Origin: Kryptolebias marmoratus
Lineage: Eukaryota; Chordata; Actinopteri; Cyprinodontiformes; Rivulidae
Length of the DNA stretch: 64,000 nucleotides
NCBI RefSeq assembly: GCF_001649575.2
Contig: NC_051445.1
Location: 11,944,933 to 12,008,932 of the forward strand
Direction: 5' to 3'
The notes beneath the pieces were generated by a model. The model saw only the letters and a list, made by a program, of their open reading frames with translations, ran no database searches and was not told the DNA's origin. Made by a program: the position numbers and the translations under genes. This document shows, piece after piece, positions 23,001 to 33,924 of the stretch; position 1 is the first letter of the stretch, and the number at the start of each line of letters is the position of its first letter.

Positions 23001-26000
23001 TGGTCTCTCTTCTGCCGCAAGGGACACTTTTTTTTATTTTTAAAGGCTAAGAAAGTGCTTCACATTAGCAGACGCGGCCACCGGCCTGCAGTCTAAAGAC
23101 CAGTGTGTGTGTGTGTGTGTGCGCAGCGTTCGAGCAAAAGCCTCCGCCCCGAGCTGCCCATAAAACAGGTGGCTAAATCCAGCTGCCTGCTGTCAGAGCA
23201 GGGTTCGACCGAGGAATGTCTGGCAGCGCGGCGTGCCAGACGAAACGCATTTATAGAACGTCAACGAGAATAGACGAAGCGGGTCCGGTCTGTTGTCATC
23301 TGGCAGGGTCCCGATGGCGCTTCTCTCACCTCGTGCTCCAAATATGAGTGAAAGCCATCGGAGCGGGAGGATTGGGATGAATGAGCGTACCGCCGCCGCG
23401 ATGTGGACCGTCCTGCCTGTTGCTCTGTCGGGCCACAGTTGGTCACAGAGGCCAGATCGCTTTCACAATTGCAGCTGTTCTGTCACTCCCACACACACAC
23501 ACACACGCAGGCGTTTCCAAACACGCACATGCCCAAAGATTCCCAGGGCACGGAGCTGTTAGACCTCTGAGAAGAAAAAGAAAATGACTCATGGATCCTG
23601 TTGTGTCATGCCCGTGTCCTGTAGTCCAATTGTTTGAACTCGGACCTGAACCTTAAGGGAAACATAAAAACAGTTACAAAGTCGGCTTTTTTACCACCAG
23701 AATTAAAGGACTAATGTCACAACAAGACCTAGAGAAAATTATGCACGCGTTCATCAATCGGACAGCTGCAGCTGGTCCCAAAATGCTGCTGCTCATGTTT
23801 TTAGTTTTAAAGTCCCTACACCGGCTCCCTGTAGCTCAGAGAATAGACTTTAAAATACTTCTATTAGTTTATAAATCGCTGATCTATTACGGTCTAACAC
23901 CACAATACATCAAAGACTTACTATCGTCGTATCAACCCTCCAGAACACTCAGGTCTTCTGGTTCTGGTCTACTTTGTTGTCCCCGGAACCAGAACCAAAC
24001 ATGGAGGAGCAGCTTTCAGTTTCGACGCACCATCAATCTGGAACAAACTCTTGGAAAACTGCAAAACAGCCGAAACAATAAATTCCTTTAAATCAAGGCT
24101 GAAAACTCACCTGTTTAGTAGTCTGCAAAAAAATTCAAGCGAAAAACTGCTCTGAACAAAATATCTTCTTACATATTGACCATCTCCTTATGATTATCAA
24201 GTGTATCTGCTTGATGATTTTTATGATTTTGTGTGATGATTGTAATGATTCTACTGATGTTTTCATGACGTAAAGCACTTCGAATACCTTGCCGCTGAAA
24301 TGTGCTAAACAAATAATTAAATCCTGTTTGCAGCCTTCCCCTCGCGGTCTGACGTCCATCCTCGGAAAGAGCAACCTGCAGTTCGCCGGCATGACAATCA
24401 ACCTCACCATCTCGACCAGCAGCCTCAACCTGCTGGCCTCCGACTGCAAACAGGTTAGACTTGAGAAGCCACCCGCCGCTCGCCGTTTTTTTTTCCTCGA
24501 GGAGACGAGTGAGCAGGCGAACCCGACTCTACGAGCTCCCCTCATTACGGTGGACTGAAATCTGGGGATCTCTCCGCCCCGAAATGGTTTTATGTGGGTT
24601 CGTGGCGTTTTGCTACTTCTGGCCGTTTCACACAATTGTGTCCTCTAAGACAGATTTTCCATTTGTTTGCCAAACATGGTTTATCACCGCATGAATCAAA
24701 AGCACACATTACAGTTTTGACTGTAAACATTCAGGTTTTAAAAAGGAGATTGAGCCAAATATAAAGAAGCTTGTTGTGTTAAGCCTAAATTTGAATTATT
24801 CCACTTCATTTGCCTCATTTGCTCAGAATGCCGCACAAATTCCTCTTAACATTGTGTTTGTTCCTGCCGCTGAGCAGGATGCGATCCTCCTCTCGGACCT
24901 CTAATGAGTTAATAGCCGTTGAGTGATGTCTCTTTGTGGGCGGATGGCATTCGCATTAACATGTAGTGCACAGAAGTATGTAGCCAAGCGCACGTACGGC
25001 ACCCACCCGGAAACGAGGAGCGAGACACGAGACCGCACATTGGAGCACGTGGGGGCATTATCAAGTGTTAATGCTGTTATTGATTCAACATGGCCGCTTG
25101 TTGCTCCGTTAAAAAGGAAGAACTGCCGCTGCTGATGCTCGGCGGAGGGGGGGAAAGAGCACTTTTCTCAGTAACGATCCCGTGTTTGTCTCTCCATCCA
25201 GACACTTTTATTTCACTTCATCTCATCCATGTTGCTCTCCTTCTCTCCTCCCGTTCCTTTTGTTTTATTATTATTATTTCTCCACAGATAATTGCCAATC
25301 ATCACATGCAGTCCATCTCCTTCGCTTCAGGAGGAGACCCAGTGAGTCACCCAGCCCTCCGTCTCTCTCTCTCGCTCTCTGTCTCTCTCCGTCTCTCTCC
25401 GTGTCTCTCCGTCTCTCAGCTCTAATCTCACCCAGGCCTTATTCCATTTTGCTTCAGACCACATGTCCTTCCTTCCTGTCTGAAGTCATTGTCTGTTCCT
25501 ATGAATTCCACTTACTTCATCTCTGCCTTTACCAGCTTGCAGGCCCCGATCTCGTCACTTCCTGTCATCTCTCTTGCAGCTCACTTTTTGTTTTCAGAAT
25601 TTGTTACACTTTAAAAGGCTACAGCTCCTCTGCTTTGCCTGCTTTCTCCTCGTCTCCTCGGCTCTTTCCGTCTTAAACCTGCTCTTCTCTCCGTCTCTCT
25701 TTTTTTTTTTTTTTTCATCTATTGATTTTTCCTTTTCTGCCGCTCCTCCTCTGACTCTGAGCCCTGTCTCGCTCCCACAGGACACAGCTGGGTACGNGGG
25801 GGGGGTCACTGTACAAATTATTTAGTTAGTTAGTGTATACATGATATATATATACACACATTATGCACAAACATGTACAATTTCATAGTGTATAGCTTTG
25901 TTCTAAACATTACATAGGCAACTTCATTTTTAAGCATTTTAGACACCATTTGCTTATTTCTGTAAAGTAGAAAACAAACTAAAAAGGCACATCTGAGCGT

Positions 26001-26232
26001 GATGCATGGATTATTTCAGTCTTTTCAAAGTGAAACAACAACAACAATAACAACAACAACAAAAAAAGCTTCAAACAGAGGAAAAAGATCAAGAGGAAGA
26101 AGTAGGGTTAAAAAGTTCCTCTTTCTCATGGGTTTTCGGAGCAGCCGCTGGGAGGGGGAGGAGGGAGGGAGGGAAGGCTGACCCAGCTTTGGTGGGTGCT
26201 TCCAGTGCAAAGTTTGAATACAAATGAAGAAG

Positions 26233-26263
<31 letters not shown>

Positions 26264-29026
26264 TGGCCAAACGTGGGGGAGCACAGTGTCAGACAGCAGT
26301 GCGTGCTCGTAAGGGAGCCGGTTAAGACATCAGCTGTCGCAGATCGGGAGGACCGAGTCCAACTCTTCCTCCGGATGTTTCCGTCCCCTCCGTCCAGCGC
26401 CGCACTCGCCTGTTTCGTGTCATTTAAACAGTCTCATCAAAACCTGCTGACCTTTGCCCAAAACTTTGTGCAAACGGGAGTGTTCGTGGCTCGCCTCGCG
26501 TTCCCATCCGGGCCAACAGGACTGGAGCCTAGGGTCAGAGGTCACCACTGTTGGGTTTTTAAAGGCAACATTTTGTGGCTGTGGAGAGGCTTCATACAAA
26601 ACAAAGAAAAACAAACAAAAACAAAAAAAACACAGTCAAGACAGTTTGACTTGCTACTTTACAGTCACAGTGTACAGCTGAGATACAAAGTGGGGGAGTC
26701 ATCTCCTTTTCTGTGTTTTATTGTCACGTTTGCATTGAAATAAGAACATCCCTTATTTCCCCCCCCTGCATAAAATAAGACTGGCAGCTGTCTTCAGTTT
26801 GAGGGAAAAACAGGAAAGCCACCGCTGGAGGGACTGCGGCTCAGCTGACCGTCGAGGAGAGAGGCTGTAAAGAAATCTGTGCTGCAGCAGGAATCCAGAT
26901 GGTTTATAATTCCCCTGCCCGGCGTTTGTTTCTGTGCCTGCTTTTAGTTAAAAACCCTCCCTCCTCCTCCTCCTCCTCGTCTCCTTTTAGAATGGCTCCG
27001 TTCGATGGCTCTGCGTGGGAGGAAGAGGACGATGAGACGGCTCTCCAGCCCCCTCCTCTACCTGACGTCCCCTACTACAATAATTTCCCAGGGAAACAGG
27101 CTCCCCCTGGTGGACTGATTGACATGAGGACCCGCCCGGGACCCACGCTGGTGAGCAAGCGTGTCTGAAAGGAGGAAGTGTCTGCTCGGAAACGCGGTTC
27201 GCCGCTTTCAAAATAAAAGGCATCGATCTGAAGAAGGGATGCCAAACTTGAAGCCGGTGGTCCCCAATTCTGGTCCTGGAGGGCCACCATCCTGCATGTT
27301 TTCCTTGTTTCTCTGCTCCGACACACCTGATTTGAATCAATGGGTGATTAACAGGCTTCTGCAGAACATGAAGAGGTGATTTAACCTCTGAATCAGGTGT
27401 GTTGGAGCAGAGAAACAAGGAAAACATGCAGGATGGTGGCCCTCCAGGACCAGGATAGGAGACCCCTGCTTTAAGCTGTATTTATTTTAGAATTCCTTCG
27501 CTTTGAGCCCTTTAAACCTCAGATACGGTAGCATCAATCTGTGCTGTGCCTGGATATGATTTCCAGCTGCTAAATTCAACACGTAGCCAGCAGTTTTTGA
27601 CAGGTTTACATATTTGGAAGCTGTTTGGCGTGTCTGTGACCAGTCCTAACCCTAACCGCATCTTGCAGTGACTTGTTTGTTTGTTCGCCTCTGTGTTCAG
27701 CCCTACGGACAGCCGGGTCAGAGCGACATTCACAAGCAGCCTCTTCCTCCTCTACCAGGTGAGCTCTCTGCCTCTCTGCAGCCCAGCTTATCTGCTCCTC
27801 TTTGGACATTTGAAAGCTCAGGACTGTGGGTACCAGTCAGTCCTCATGTGGGGAGCTTCTTAGTAGCTCATTTCTCTCGGCTCGGGAAAACAACGATTTA
27901 TGGTTGTTTTCAAAGAAATGTTCAATTTGATTCAAACTCACCCAATCTCCTTGTCTCCGTACCGCCTCTCTCTTATGTTTTGCCTCGTAAACCTAAGTTA
28001 TTGTGCACAAAAAGAAGCAGTCGGCCGCTAACGTTCTCCCGTGTCTTCGTTTCAGTCGGTGCCAAAGAAGGGGCTCGAGAGCTGTTCGATGACCCGTCGT
28101 ACGTCAACGTGGATAAACCGCGTCTCCCGGTCGCCGCAAATGGAAACGCTCACAGAGACGCTTTTGACATGAGTACGTATCCGCGTCCGCCGTTCGGTTT
28201 GACCCCGAGCGCCACAGTCGTACCACAAACGCTTAAGGGGGGAGGGGGGAGAAGATGTGTGGATCGGAGCTAAAGCGAAGGTTGCTCATCCACAGAGAGT
28301 GGACTTGAGTTTGTTTGTGACCGATGCAAATTGAAGATTTTCTCCAGAAAGCCTGGAGGAAGATGTGTGGGATAGGTTTATGTCCATTCCAAGCACATTT
28401 TGTAAAACATTACTGGTTGACTGCACGCTGTTTCGATGTACGCCGTCAGTCGCTCTCTTTTATACAAATAAAATGCAAATAATCCTCGCAGACCTATTTT
28501 TTTTATTTTTCTCCAGAAAGAGTTAATTTCTTTCCCTTTTCTCTCTTTTTTTTTTTTTTTTTTTTTTAAAGAGCCTCTCGACGACGCCTTGGGGATGTCG
28601 GGGCACGGCGGCCAGAGCGCGGCCACGATGGTGCAACAGCTGCAGAACGAGACCTGGTTCCACGGCAGCCTGAGCCGCAAGGAGGCGGAGAGGCTGCTGA
28701 CCCGAGACGGAGACTTCCTGGTGCGGGAGTCTGGGACCACGCCGGGACAGTACGTCCTCACGGGACAGCAGGGGGGTCAGCCCAAACACCTGCTGCTGGT
28801 TGACCCAGAGGGAGTGGTAAGTCAGCCTGGGGCGTCACGTAGATATGTGAAACCTAGAAGCAGACGCAAATATTTACACGTATATTTGGATTTTTAGGTG
28901 CGCACAAAGGACCATCGGTTCGGAAGCGTCAGCCACCTGATCAGTTACCACATGGACAACAGACTTCCCATTGTTTCAGCTGGGAGCGAAGTGTTTCTGC
29001 AACAGCCGGTGGAGCGCAGAGCCTAA
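20020..29026 (+). CDS. shc1: SHC-transforming adaptor protein 1 (p66/p52 type), exon missing
   Basis: This adaptor binds phosphotyrosine on activated receptors and recruits Grb2. Coding exons: 20020-20754, 20942-21012, 22432-22492, 24334-24453, 25288-25341, 25781-25796 (cut by N at 25797), 26991-27150, 27701-27758, 28056-28172, 28572-28816 and 28898-29026. Exon 1 starts with the p66 CH2 leader (RRESLSS, later PILPP and [10 protein letters not shown]), interrupted by 180 N, then the p52 start at 20593 and [12 protein letters not shown]. The PTB domain follows ([34 protein letters not shown]) but its last part is missing after DTAGY. CH1 keeps both Grb2 docking sites, YYNNFPG and DDPSYVNV. The SH2 domain has [15 protein letters not shown] and the FLVRES motif, and the end is LQQPVERRA. 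All visible splice phases agree. The methionine used to start p46 in human is a serine here. Confidence 0.95.
20128..20307. other. Assembly gap (180 N) inside SHC1 exon 1
   Basis: The run of N splits the CH2 region of p66. Flanking sequence is GC- and CCC-rich. In human only about eight residues separate the equivalent flanks, so the gap size may be an estimate, or the fish CH2 may be longer. Confidence 0.95.
20446..20469 (+). repeat. (CAG)n run coding polyglutamine in SHC1 CH2
   Basis: Eight consecutive CAG codons encode Q8 between the p66 CH2 region and the p52 start, in frame with SHC1. No such tract is known to me in human SHC1. Confidence 0.85.
21406..21616 (+). mobile_element. Palindromic hAT MITE, family D copy 1 (SHC1 intron)
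   Basis: The two halves are nearly reverse complementary: CCAATCCTGGTCCTCGAGGG at the left answers CCCTCCAGGACCAGGATTGG at the right, and TTGTTTCTCTGCTCCAACAC answers its complement. The centre has GGGTGATTAACAGGCTTC. Ends are CAGTGGTCTCC and GGAGACCCCTG. Related copies are at 27255, 35212 and 49147. Target duplication has decayed here. Confidence 0.85.
23714..24320 (+). mobile_element. LINE 3' fragment (L2/Rex-like reverse transcriptase end) in SHC1 intron
   Basis: Translated in frame with one shift, the segment reads [20 protein letters not shown], then [25 protein letters not shown], and in the next frame a [20 protein letters not shown] block and [11 protein letters not shown]. This is the typical C-terminal end of teleost non-LTR retrotransposon ORF2 proteins. 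The 3' tail ends in AAATGTGCTAAACAAATAA, only about 15 bases before the acceptor of SHC1 exon 4. It is a 5'-truncated, decayed copy on the same strand as the gene. Confidence 0.85.
25360..25418. repeat. Degenerate (GTCTCTCTCC)n tandem repeat
   Basis: Four to five units of about ten bases lie just downstream of the exon 5 donor. Confidence 0.75.
25797..25797. other. Single N at a sequence break inside SHC1 exon 6
   Basis: Exon 6 opens normally (CCACAG|GAC ACA GCT GGG TAC) and is cut after 16 bases by N followed by poly-G and then AT-rich sequence with no coding potential. This looks like a joined break, not a base ambiguity. Confidence 0.8.
26226..26262. repeat. (GAA)n microsatellite
   Basis: About twelve GAA units, in the SHC1 intron after the broken exon. 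Confidence 0.95.
27247..27476 (+). mobile_element. Palindromic hAT MITE, family D copy 2 (SHC1 intron)
   Basis: The element (27255-27468) is in the same orientation as the copy at 21406. It ends in GACCCCTG and is flanked by CTTGAAGC on the left and CTTTAAGC on the right, an 8-bp target duplication with one mismatch. The copy lies just after the CH1 exon. Confidence 0.85.
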
Positions 29027-29797
29027 AACTACACACACCAATAAAATGCTCCACCAAAAATAGACACAGACACACACACACACACACACACACTCGGATC
29101 GCACGCTTCAGCGAGACACACAGCAACACTACACTCCTACAGAACATTATATACGAGCACACACAAGCCAAAAACACATAAAACTATCACCAGTTTCTCT
29201 GCTAAATCACTTTTTTTTTCCCCCCTATGCTGCTGTTGCCACATTTCTGCCAAACTGTGAGCCGCAATCCTCCACAAACTGTCCGACTGTCCGCGGAGGA
29301 GGAGCACTGCTGCAATTTTTTCCCAGCCGGCTGCGAACCAGGGAGGAGCTCTTTATCGCAGTGAGGCGGAAAACAAATGCAAATTTTTCTTCTCTTTTTT
29401 TAAAAAGATTTTAAAAAAAACCTGACAAAATACACACAAAGATGTGATTGTTAAGAATCAGAACTGTTATAAATATGGGAAATTGTGTGGACTAAAAGGG
29501 TTCATCGTCAGAGGGACTCCAATGGATGCAGGCTGAGATCTTTGGCGTTTTTTAAAAAACGCCTTTTTTTTTGTTTGTTGTTTTTTGGGATGGAGGCGGT
29601 TCTTTCCTTCGGAGCGTCGCTGGAGCATTTTTTTTTTTTTCTTTTAGGCAAAAAGCAAACTGAATGACAGGAGGTGTTTCTGCGCCGACTTCAAACTCGC
29701 CCGTTCGAGTCTCACCGGAGAGCTCGAGGAGCAAACGCGACTCCGGGACGATCCCGGCTTCCCGTCTTATCAGGAGGACCGCCCCACCTTCAATCAC
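29027..29797 (+). other. SHC1 3'UTR and downstream DNA
   Basis: A polyadenylation signal AATAAA lies at about 29040, very close to the stop, so the short form of the 3'UTR would be under 50 bases; longer forms are likely. A CA microsatellite follows (about 29068-29092). Confidence 0.5.
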
Positions 29798-30682
29798 NNN
29801 NNNNNNNNNNNNNNNNNNNNNNNNNNNNNNNNNNNNNNNNNNNNNNNNNNNNNNNNNNNNNNNNNNNNNNNNNNNNNNNNNNNNNNNNNNNNNNNNNNNN
29901 NNNNNNNNNNNNNNNNNNNNNNNNNNNNNNNNNNNNNNNNNNNNNNNNNNNNNNNNNNNNNNNNNNNNNNNNNNNNNNNNNNNNNNNNNNNNNNNNNNNN
30001 NNNNNNNNNNNNNNNNNNNNNNNNNNNNNNNNNNNNNNNNNNNNNNNNNNNNNNNNNNNNNNNNNNNNNNNNNNNNNNNNNNNNNNNNNNNNNNNNNNNN
30101 NNNNNNNNNNNNNNNNNNNNNNNNNNNNNNNNNNNNNNNNNNNNNNNNNNNNNNNNNNNNNNNNNNNNNNNNNNNNNNNNNNNNNNNNNNNNNNNNNNNN
30201 NNNNNNNNNNNNNNNNNNNNNNNNNNNNNNNNNNNNNNNNNNNNNNNNNNNNNNNNNNNNNNNNNNNNNNNNNNNNNNNNNNNNNNNNNNNNNNNNNNNN
30301 NNNNNNNNNNNNNNNNNNNNNNNNNNNNNNNNNNNNNNNNNNNNNNNNNNNNNNNNNNNNNNNNNNNNNNNNNNNNNNNNNNNNNNNNNNNNNNNNNNNN
30401 NNNNNNNNNNNNNNNNNNNNNNNNNNNNNNNNNNNNNNNNNNNNNNNNNNNNNNNNNNNNNNNNNNNNNNNNNNNNNNNNNNNNNNNNNNNNNNNNNNNN
30501 NNNNNNNNNNNNNNNNNNNNNNNNNNNNNNNNNNNNNNNNNNNNNNNNNNNNNNNNNNNNNNNNNNNNNNNNNNNNNNNNNNNNNNNNNNNNNNNNNNNN
30601 NNNNNNNNNNNNNNNNNNNNNNNNNNNNNNNNNNNNNNNNNNNNNNNNNNNNNNNNNNNNNNNNNNNNNNNNNNNNNNNNNN
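29798..30682. other. Assembly gap (885 N)
   Basis: A run of N between SHC1 and LENEP. Open frames that read through it are meaningless. Confidence 0.98.
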
Positions 30683-30759
30683 AAAAAAAAAAAACAAGTC
30701 ATGGGACATTGAAAGTTAATAGGAAACAGTTGTGTTTGAAAGTGTCTGAAACAGATGGT

Positions 30760-31405
30760 TTAGATAAGTTTGAAGTGTTTTTTTGTAGAAAAGTTATAAG
30801 CAACATCTTACCTGTTGTAGATAGCTCTTTGAACAGCCTCACTTTGGAGAGTTAGTTTAATTCTGACTGGATTGATGAGCTAACAGCTAGTGTAAGTGAG
30901 GCCAAGACCAAAATGGATTACTGTTGTCTTAGAACAAATTCAATCTCAAAACTTTTGAAGCATTTACATGAAAGCCATTATATAAACCTTTTTACATCAC
31001 CATTACTTTTACATGTTATTCAAATTGCAATAATACATTACTGCTGTAAGTGATTGAGGCTGCACTGGAAATGCTTTATCTAGCTGCTGATTCCATTATT
31101 TGCTAATAATTATACAAATATATACAGTATGTAAATAACCGGTACACAAAAACAGACACCAACATAGTTATTTATAAAATAGTGTTCACATAAACAGCAC
31201 TGAAGATTTTGAGATTAGAGTTATTTTAAGATGGTAGCAATCCACTGTGGCTCCACTCAAACAAGCTATTAGCTTGTCAATCCAGTCAGAGTTAAACTTT
31301 CTTTCTTCAAATTGAGGTTGCTCAAAGAGTTATATCTGTAAGATATTATTGTTCATAAACTTTCCCTCGAACCCCACTTCAAAAGATCTGAACTGTCGCT
31401 TTAAG
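30760..31405. mobile_element. Foldback repeat family C, most complete copy
   Basis: The left arm has TTTGAAGTG, AACATCTTACCTGTTGTAGA, TAGCTCTTTGAAC and GATTGATGAGCTAACAGCTA. The right arm carries these in reverse complement (TAGCTTGTCAATCCAGTCAG, TTGCTCAAAGAGTTATATCT, AACCCCACTTCAAAAGATCT) and ends GAACTGTCGCTTTAAG. The arms are over 150 bases long and flank an AT-rich centre with no open frame. This is a long-inverted-repeat (foldback) element; the left terminus may reach into the N gap. Confidence 0.8.
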
Positions 31406-32150
31406 CGTTGATTCGCAGTTTTGAGCCGAACGTGCACACGTCAGCCAGAGTGACAGCTGTCCAGATGGGTCAGGAATGGAGACGTGTGTGTGTGTGCGTG
31501 TCTGCTGGAACCGACCTCTTTTCGACTCTGTTGCTCTCAGCGTGCTGTCGTCGTTCGTCACGGCTGCCTTTCGTTGCATCAAAACCTCTTTTTTTTTAAA
31601 TATAATTATTATTATTATTAAGAGACTTTGTGTTTCCGTTGATGGCGGCGGTGATCATTCGTGTCGATGATGCTGTTTCTACTTTTCAGTTTTCAAAAAA
31701 AAAAAAAAGCCAAAGGTTCCATTTGAGTTGTGTGCACAGACATTGATTTTTACTTTATATTTCCTGTTGATGATACCTGTTCGGTTTTGTTTTTTCAAGG
31801 AACTTTGTCCGTTTACACCTGTACCTGCAAATCTAGATTGCATATATAAATACATATATCTGTCATCATCATCTCTCTTTGTGAGGTTTCCTTTTTTTTA
31901 AACCCTGATTATGTGTTTGTAAGTGGAGGCAACAAAGCACATGCTGCGAGTGTCGCGTATTGTTCTGAACAAAGAGCTGGGGGGGTAAGGGTGGATCGCG
32001 TTGACGCTCCTGGAACTCTCCTGTTTGTGAGCAGGTGACAGCAGGGAGGTGGGGATGGGGGGATGCAGCACAAGGTACCCGTTTCTACCTGTTTCCAAAC
32101 CAGGGAAGAGACGAGGAGAAAACCCTGGAAAGCAGCTGTTGAGGGAGAGG
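31406..32150. other. Intergenic DNA upstream of LENEP
   Basis: No exon was seen. The 3' part (31980-32150) should contain LENEP regulatory sequence. Confidence 0.4.
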
Positions 32151-32159
32151 TTATAAGTA
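32151..32159 (+). promoter_or_regulatory. TATA-like box of LENEP
   Basis: TTATAAGTA lies 67-75 bases before the start ATG, leaving room for a 5'UTR of roughly 40 bases. A single candidate motif in a suitable place. Confidence 0.45.
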
Positions 32160-32225
32160 GAGGAGAAGCTCTGCCCGGGAGTCCTCTGTGCGATTCGCCT
32201 CCACCCGGTCCTTCGATCTGAAGCC

Positions 32226-32435
32226 ATGCACCCTCAGCGTCCTCTCCCCCAGGCCATGCCCGCCACCGCCGCCGCCTCCTCCTCCCTGGGGCAGCACCTG
32301 CGGGACTTGGCCATGGGTCTGGGGCGAGGCAAGAACTTCCTCAGGGGGAACTTCGCCTACGGTTTCATCCAGTCGGTTAAGGAGTGCCTCTACTTCCTCC
32401 TCTGCTGCTGGTGCATCAAGGAGATCCTGGACTGA
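32226..32435 (+). CDS. lenep: Lens epithelial cell protein LEP503-like (LENEP)
   Basis: This 69-residue single-exon frame is the fish counterpart of the small protein expressed in lens epithelium. The C-terminal block LLCCWCIKEILD is nearly identical to the end of human LENEP (LLCCWCIKELLD), and the N terminus keeps the short Met-x-Pro-Arg/Gln-rich start. The middle, rich in Gly, Arg and Phe, is diverged and a little longer than the roughly 61 residues of human. The hydrophobic, Cys-rich tail (about residues 53-65) might be membrane associated or lipidated; that is inference. Its place between SHC1 and PBXIP1 fits conserved synteny, as human LENEP lies next to FLAD1. No biochemical activity is established from sequence. 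Confidence 0.85.
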   Translation: MHPQRPLPQAMPATAAASSSLGQHLRDLAMGLGRGKNFLRGNFAYGFIQSVKECLYFLLCCWCIKEILD

Positions 32436-32765
32436 CGGGCCGAAGGAGTGTCCTCTGCCGTCTCATCCCACATGGAAGGGTTTCATCAGCACCGCTGCAG
32501 ACTCGTAAGTAACTTCTGCGGTGTTTGGATGTTAAATAATTAGCTGCCCGTTCATAATATTGTATCTGATGGTAATGTTATAGTGAGGAAATCTGCTAAA
32601 AAAAGAGATTTTGTTTTTGTTTTAGGCTTTAAGATGCCCCATGACGGATCACACCTGCACATTTCAGGATGCCACAGATCCACCAGGGGACTGGGTTCAA
32701 GTTTTCTGAAGTTGATGTGGAATTATTTTTGGAGAAATATAACTGAATAAATGAAGTTGTGAACC
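32436..32765 (+). other. LENEP 3'UTR with an intron
   Basis: After the stop a strong donor CAGACTC|GTAAGT occurs at 32504/32505, and an acceptor TTTTGTTTTAG at 32625, giving a 120-base intron. The following sequence leads to AATAAA at 32746-32751. If used, this puts an exon junction 69 bases beyond the stop codon. Confidence 0.6.
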
Positions 32766-33540
32766 ACCAATGATGCCTTTATTTCTTTTTTTTTTAATTT
32801 TATAATTAGATTGTGGTGTTGAGGCGCTTCACAATGGACACATGTTATTTTAACCCAGCTGTTATAATGGAATATAAACATTTCAGCACAACTAAGGTGA
32901 AGTCAAAGCAGTTTTTCACACGACTTGTGATTAAAACAGGAACAGATGTTGACAAAAGAGTCAACGTCGTTCTGTCCATCCATCTGTTTTCTACATATAA
33001 ACAACAGAAGAGTCAAAATGTATGTTTGATTGAGTATTTCCTTGTTGGGAAAAAATCTTTATATTGCTGGAAAACCTGTTTATTTCTCTTTAAATGGTGC
33101 CACAATGGTGTGTGTGAGGAGGAGGCGCCTACGGTGAACAACAGGTGCAACAGGTGTTGCGTTTGCGCCTGTCGGCCACCGTAGGTACCACACTGTTGTG
33201 GCTGTGTGTGGTTCTTCCACATGCTACTTGCCCCGTATTTGTTAAATAAATAAATTGCTGAATTGCCAACACTCCTAGCTTCTTTAGACTGCAAACATCC
33301 AATCCAATAAACACCAAATAAGATTTAATAGCAGCAATAATGTGCAACCCACAAATACATGTTCCTGTTAAGAGGAAAGGAACAGGCTTTTTAACTGTGT
33401 GAGATCGGTTGCCAAGAAGCACTGATGCAACAAAGAAATAATCAACCGAACACAAGTTTCCTCACTTAAAGTGCGGAGTTTCGGTCGTTAGGCTCTCCTG
33501 TCAATCAACTTAGAGCCCTTTAAAGCGAAGGGGAGGTAAT
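32766..33540. other. Intergenic DNA between LENEP and PBXIP1
   Basis: No exon was seen. A potential hairpin has arms GCCTACGGTG (33127) and CACCGTAGG (33178) around duplicated CAACAGGTG; significance unknown. Confidence 0.4.
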
Positions 33541-33924
33541 GTCGAGCTGTGATTGGTCGAGCCGGTTAAGGAGAGGCGGGGTCAGGACCGTCCTCGTCTA
33601 CGATTGGACAAGAGCCGCGTGGAAGTGTTAAGCTCGTTCTAAGTCCCGCCCCCCCCTCCCCTCCCCTCCCCTCCTGCTCTGGTGAAGTTGGATGCTGGAG
33701 CGGCGGAAAAAGTCCGAAGCGCCTCCCGGTTCCACGGCTTCACTCCGAGGTCTGAAGGGAAGGAAGCGACCGCGGCGAGGCTGACCTGAAAGACGACGAC
33801 ATTTACGAACATTTTTAAATTAAAAAAACAAAAAACAAAGACGTGCCGACGCCTGTCCTGCCGTTTGCTCCGCCTGCGTCGTTCTGAAGTTTTCCTGGTC
33901 AGCCTGTTGAAGAAGGGAAAAGTT
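33541..33924 (+). promoter_or_regulatory. PBXIP1 promoter and noncoding first exon
   Basis: Two inverted CCAAT boxes (GATTGG, about 33551 and 33602) precede a (CCCCT)n GC-box-like tract (33647-33674) in a CpG-rich island. The presumed first exon ends at a donor AAAGTT|GTAAGT (33924/33925). The next suitable acceptor is that of the ATG exon at 36563. The link to PBXIP1 is by strand, position and splice signals. Confidence 0.6.

Noticed and set aside
23714..24091. 125-residue open frame as a host gene
   Set aside because: It is the C-terminal end of a LINE reverse transcriptase in an SHC1 intron, with a frame break and a typical LINE tail.
29552..30855. Several open frames of 300-390 residues across 29798-30682
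   Set aside because: They read through a run of N and have no real sequence for most of their length.
33127..33187. Hairpin with GCCTACGGTG/CACCGTAGG arms as a possible microRNA
   Set aside because: The paired arm is only nine or ten bases with a loop of over 40, too short for a microRNA precursor.
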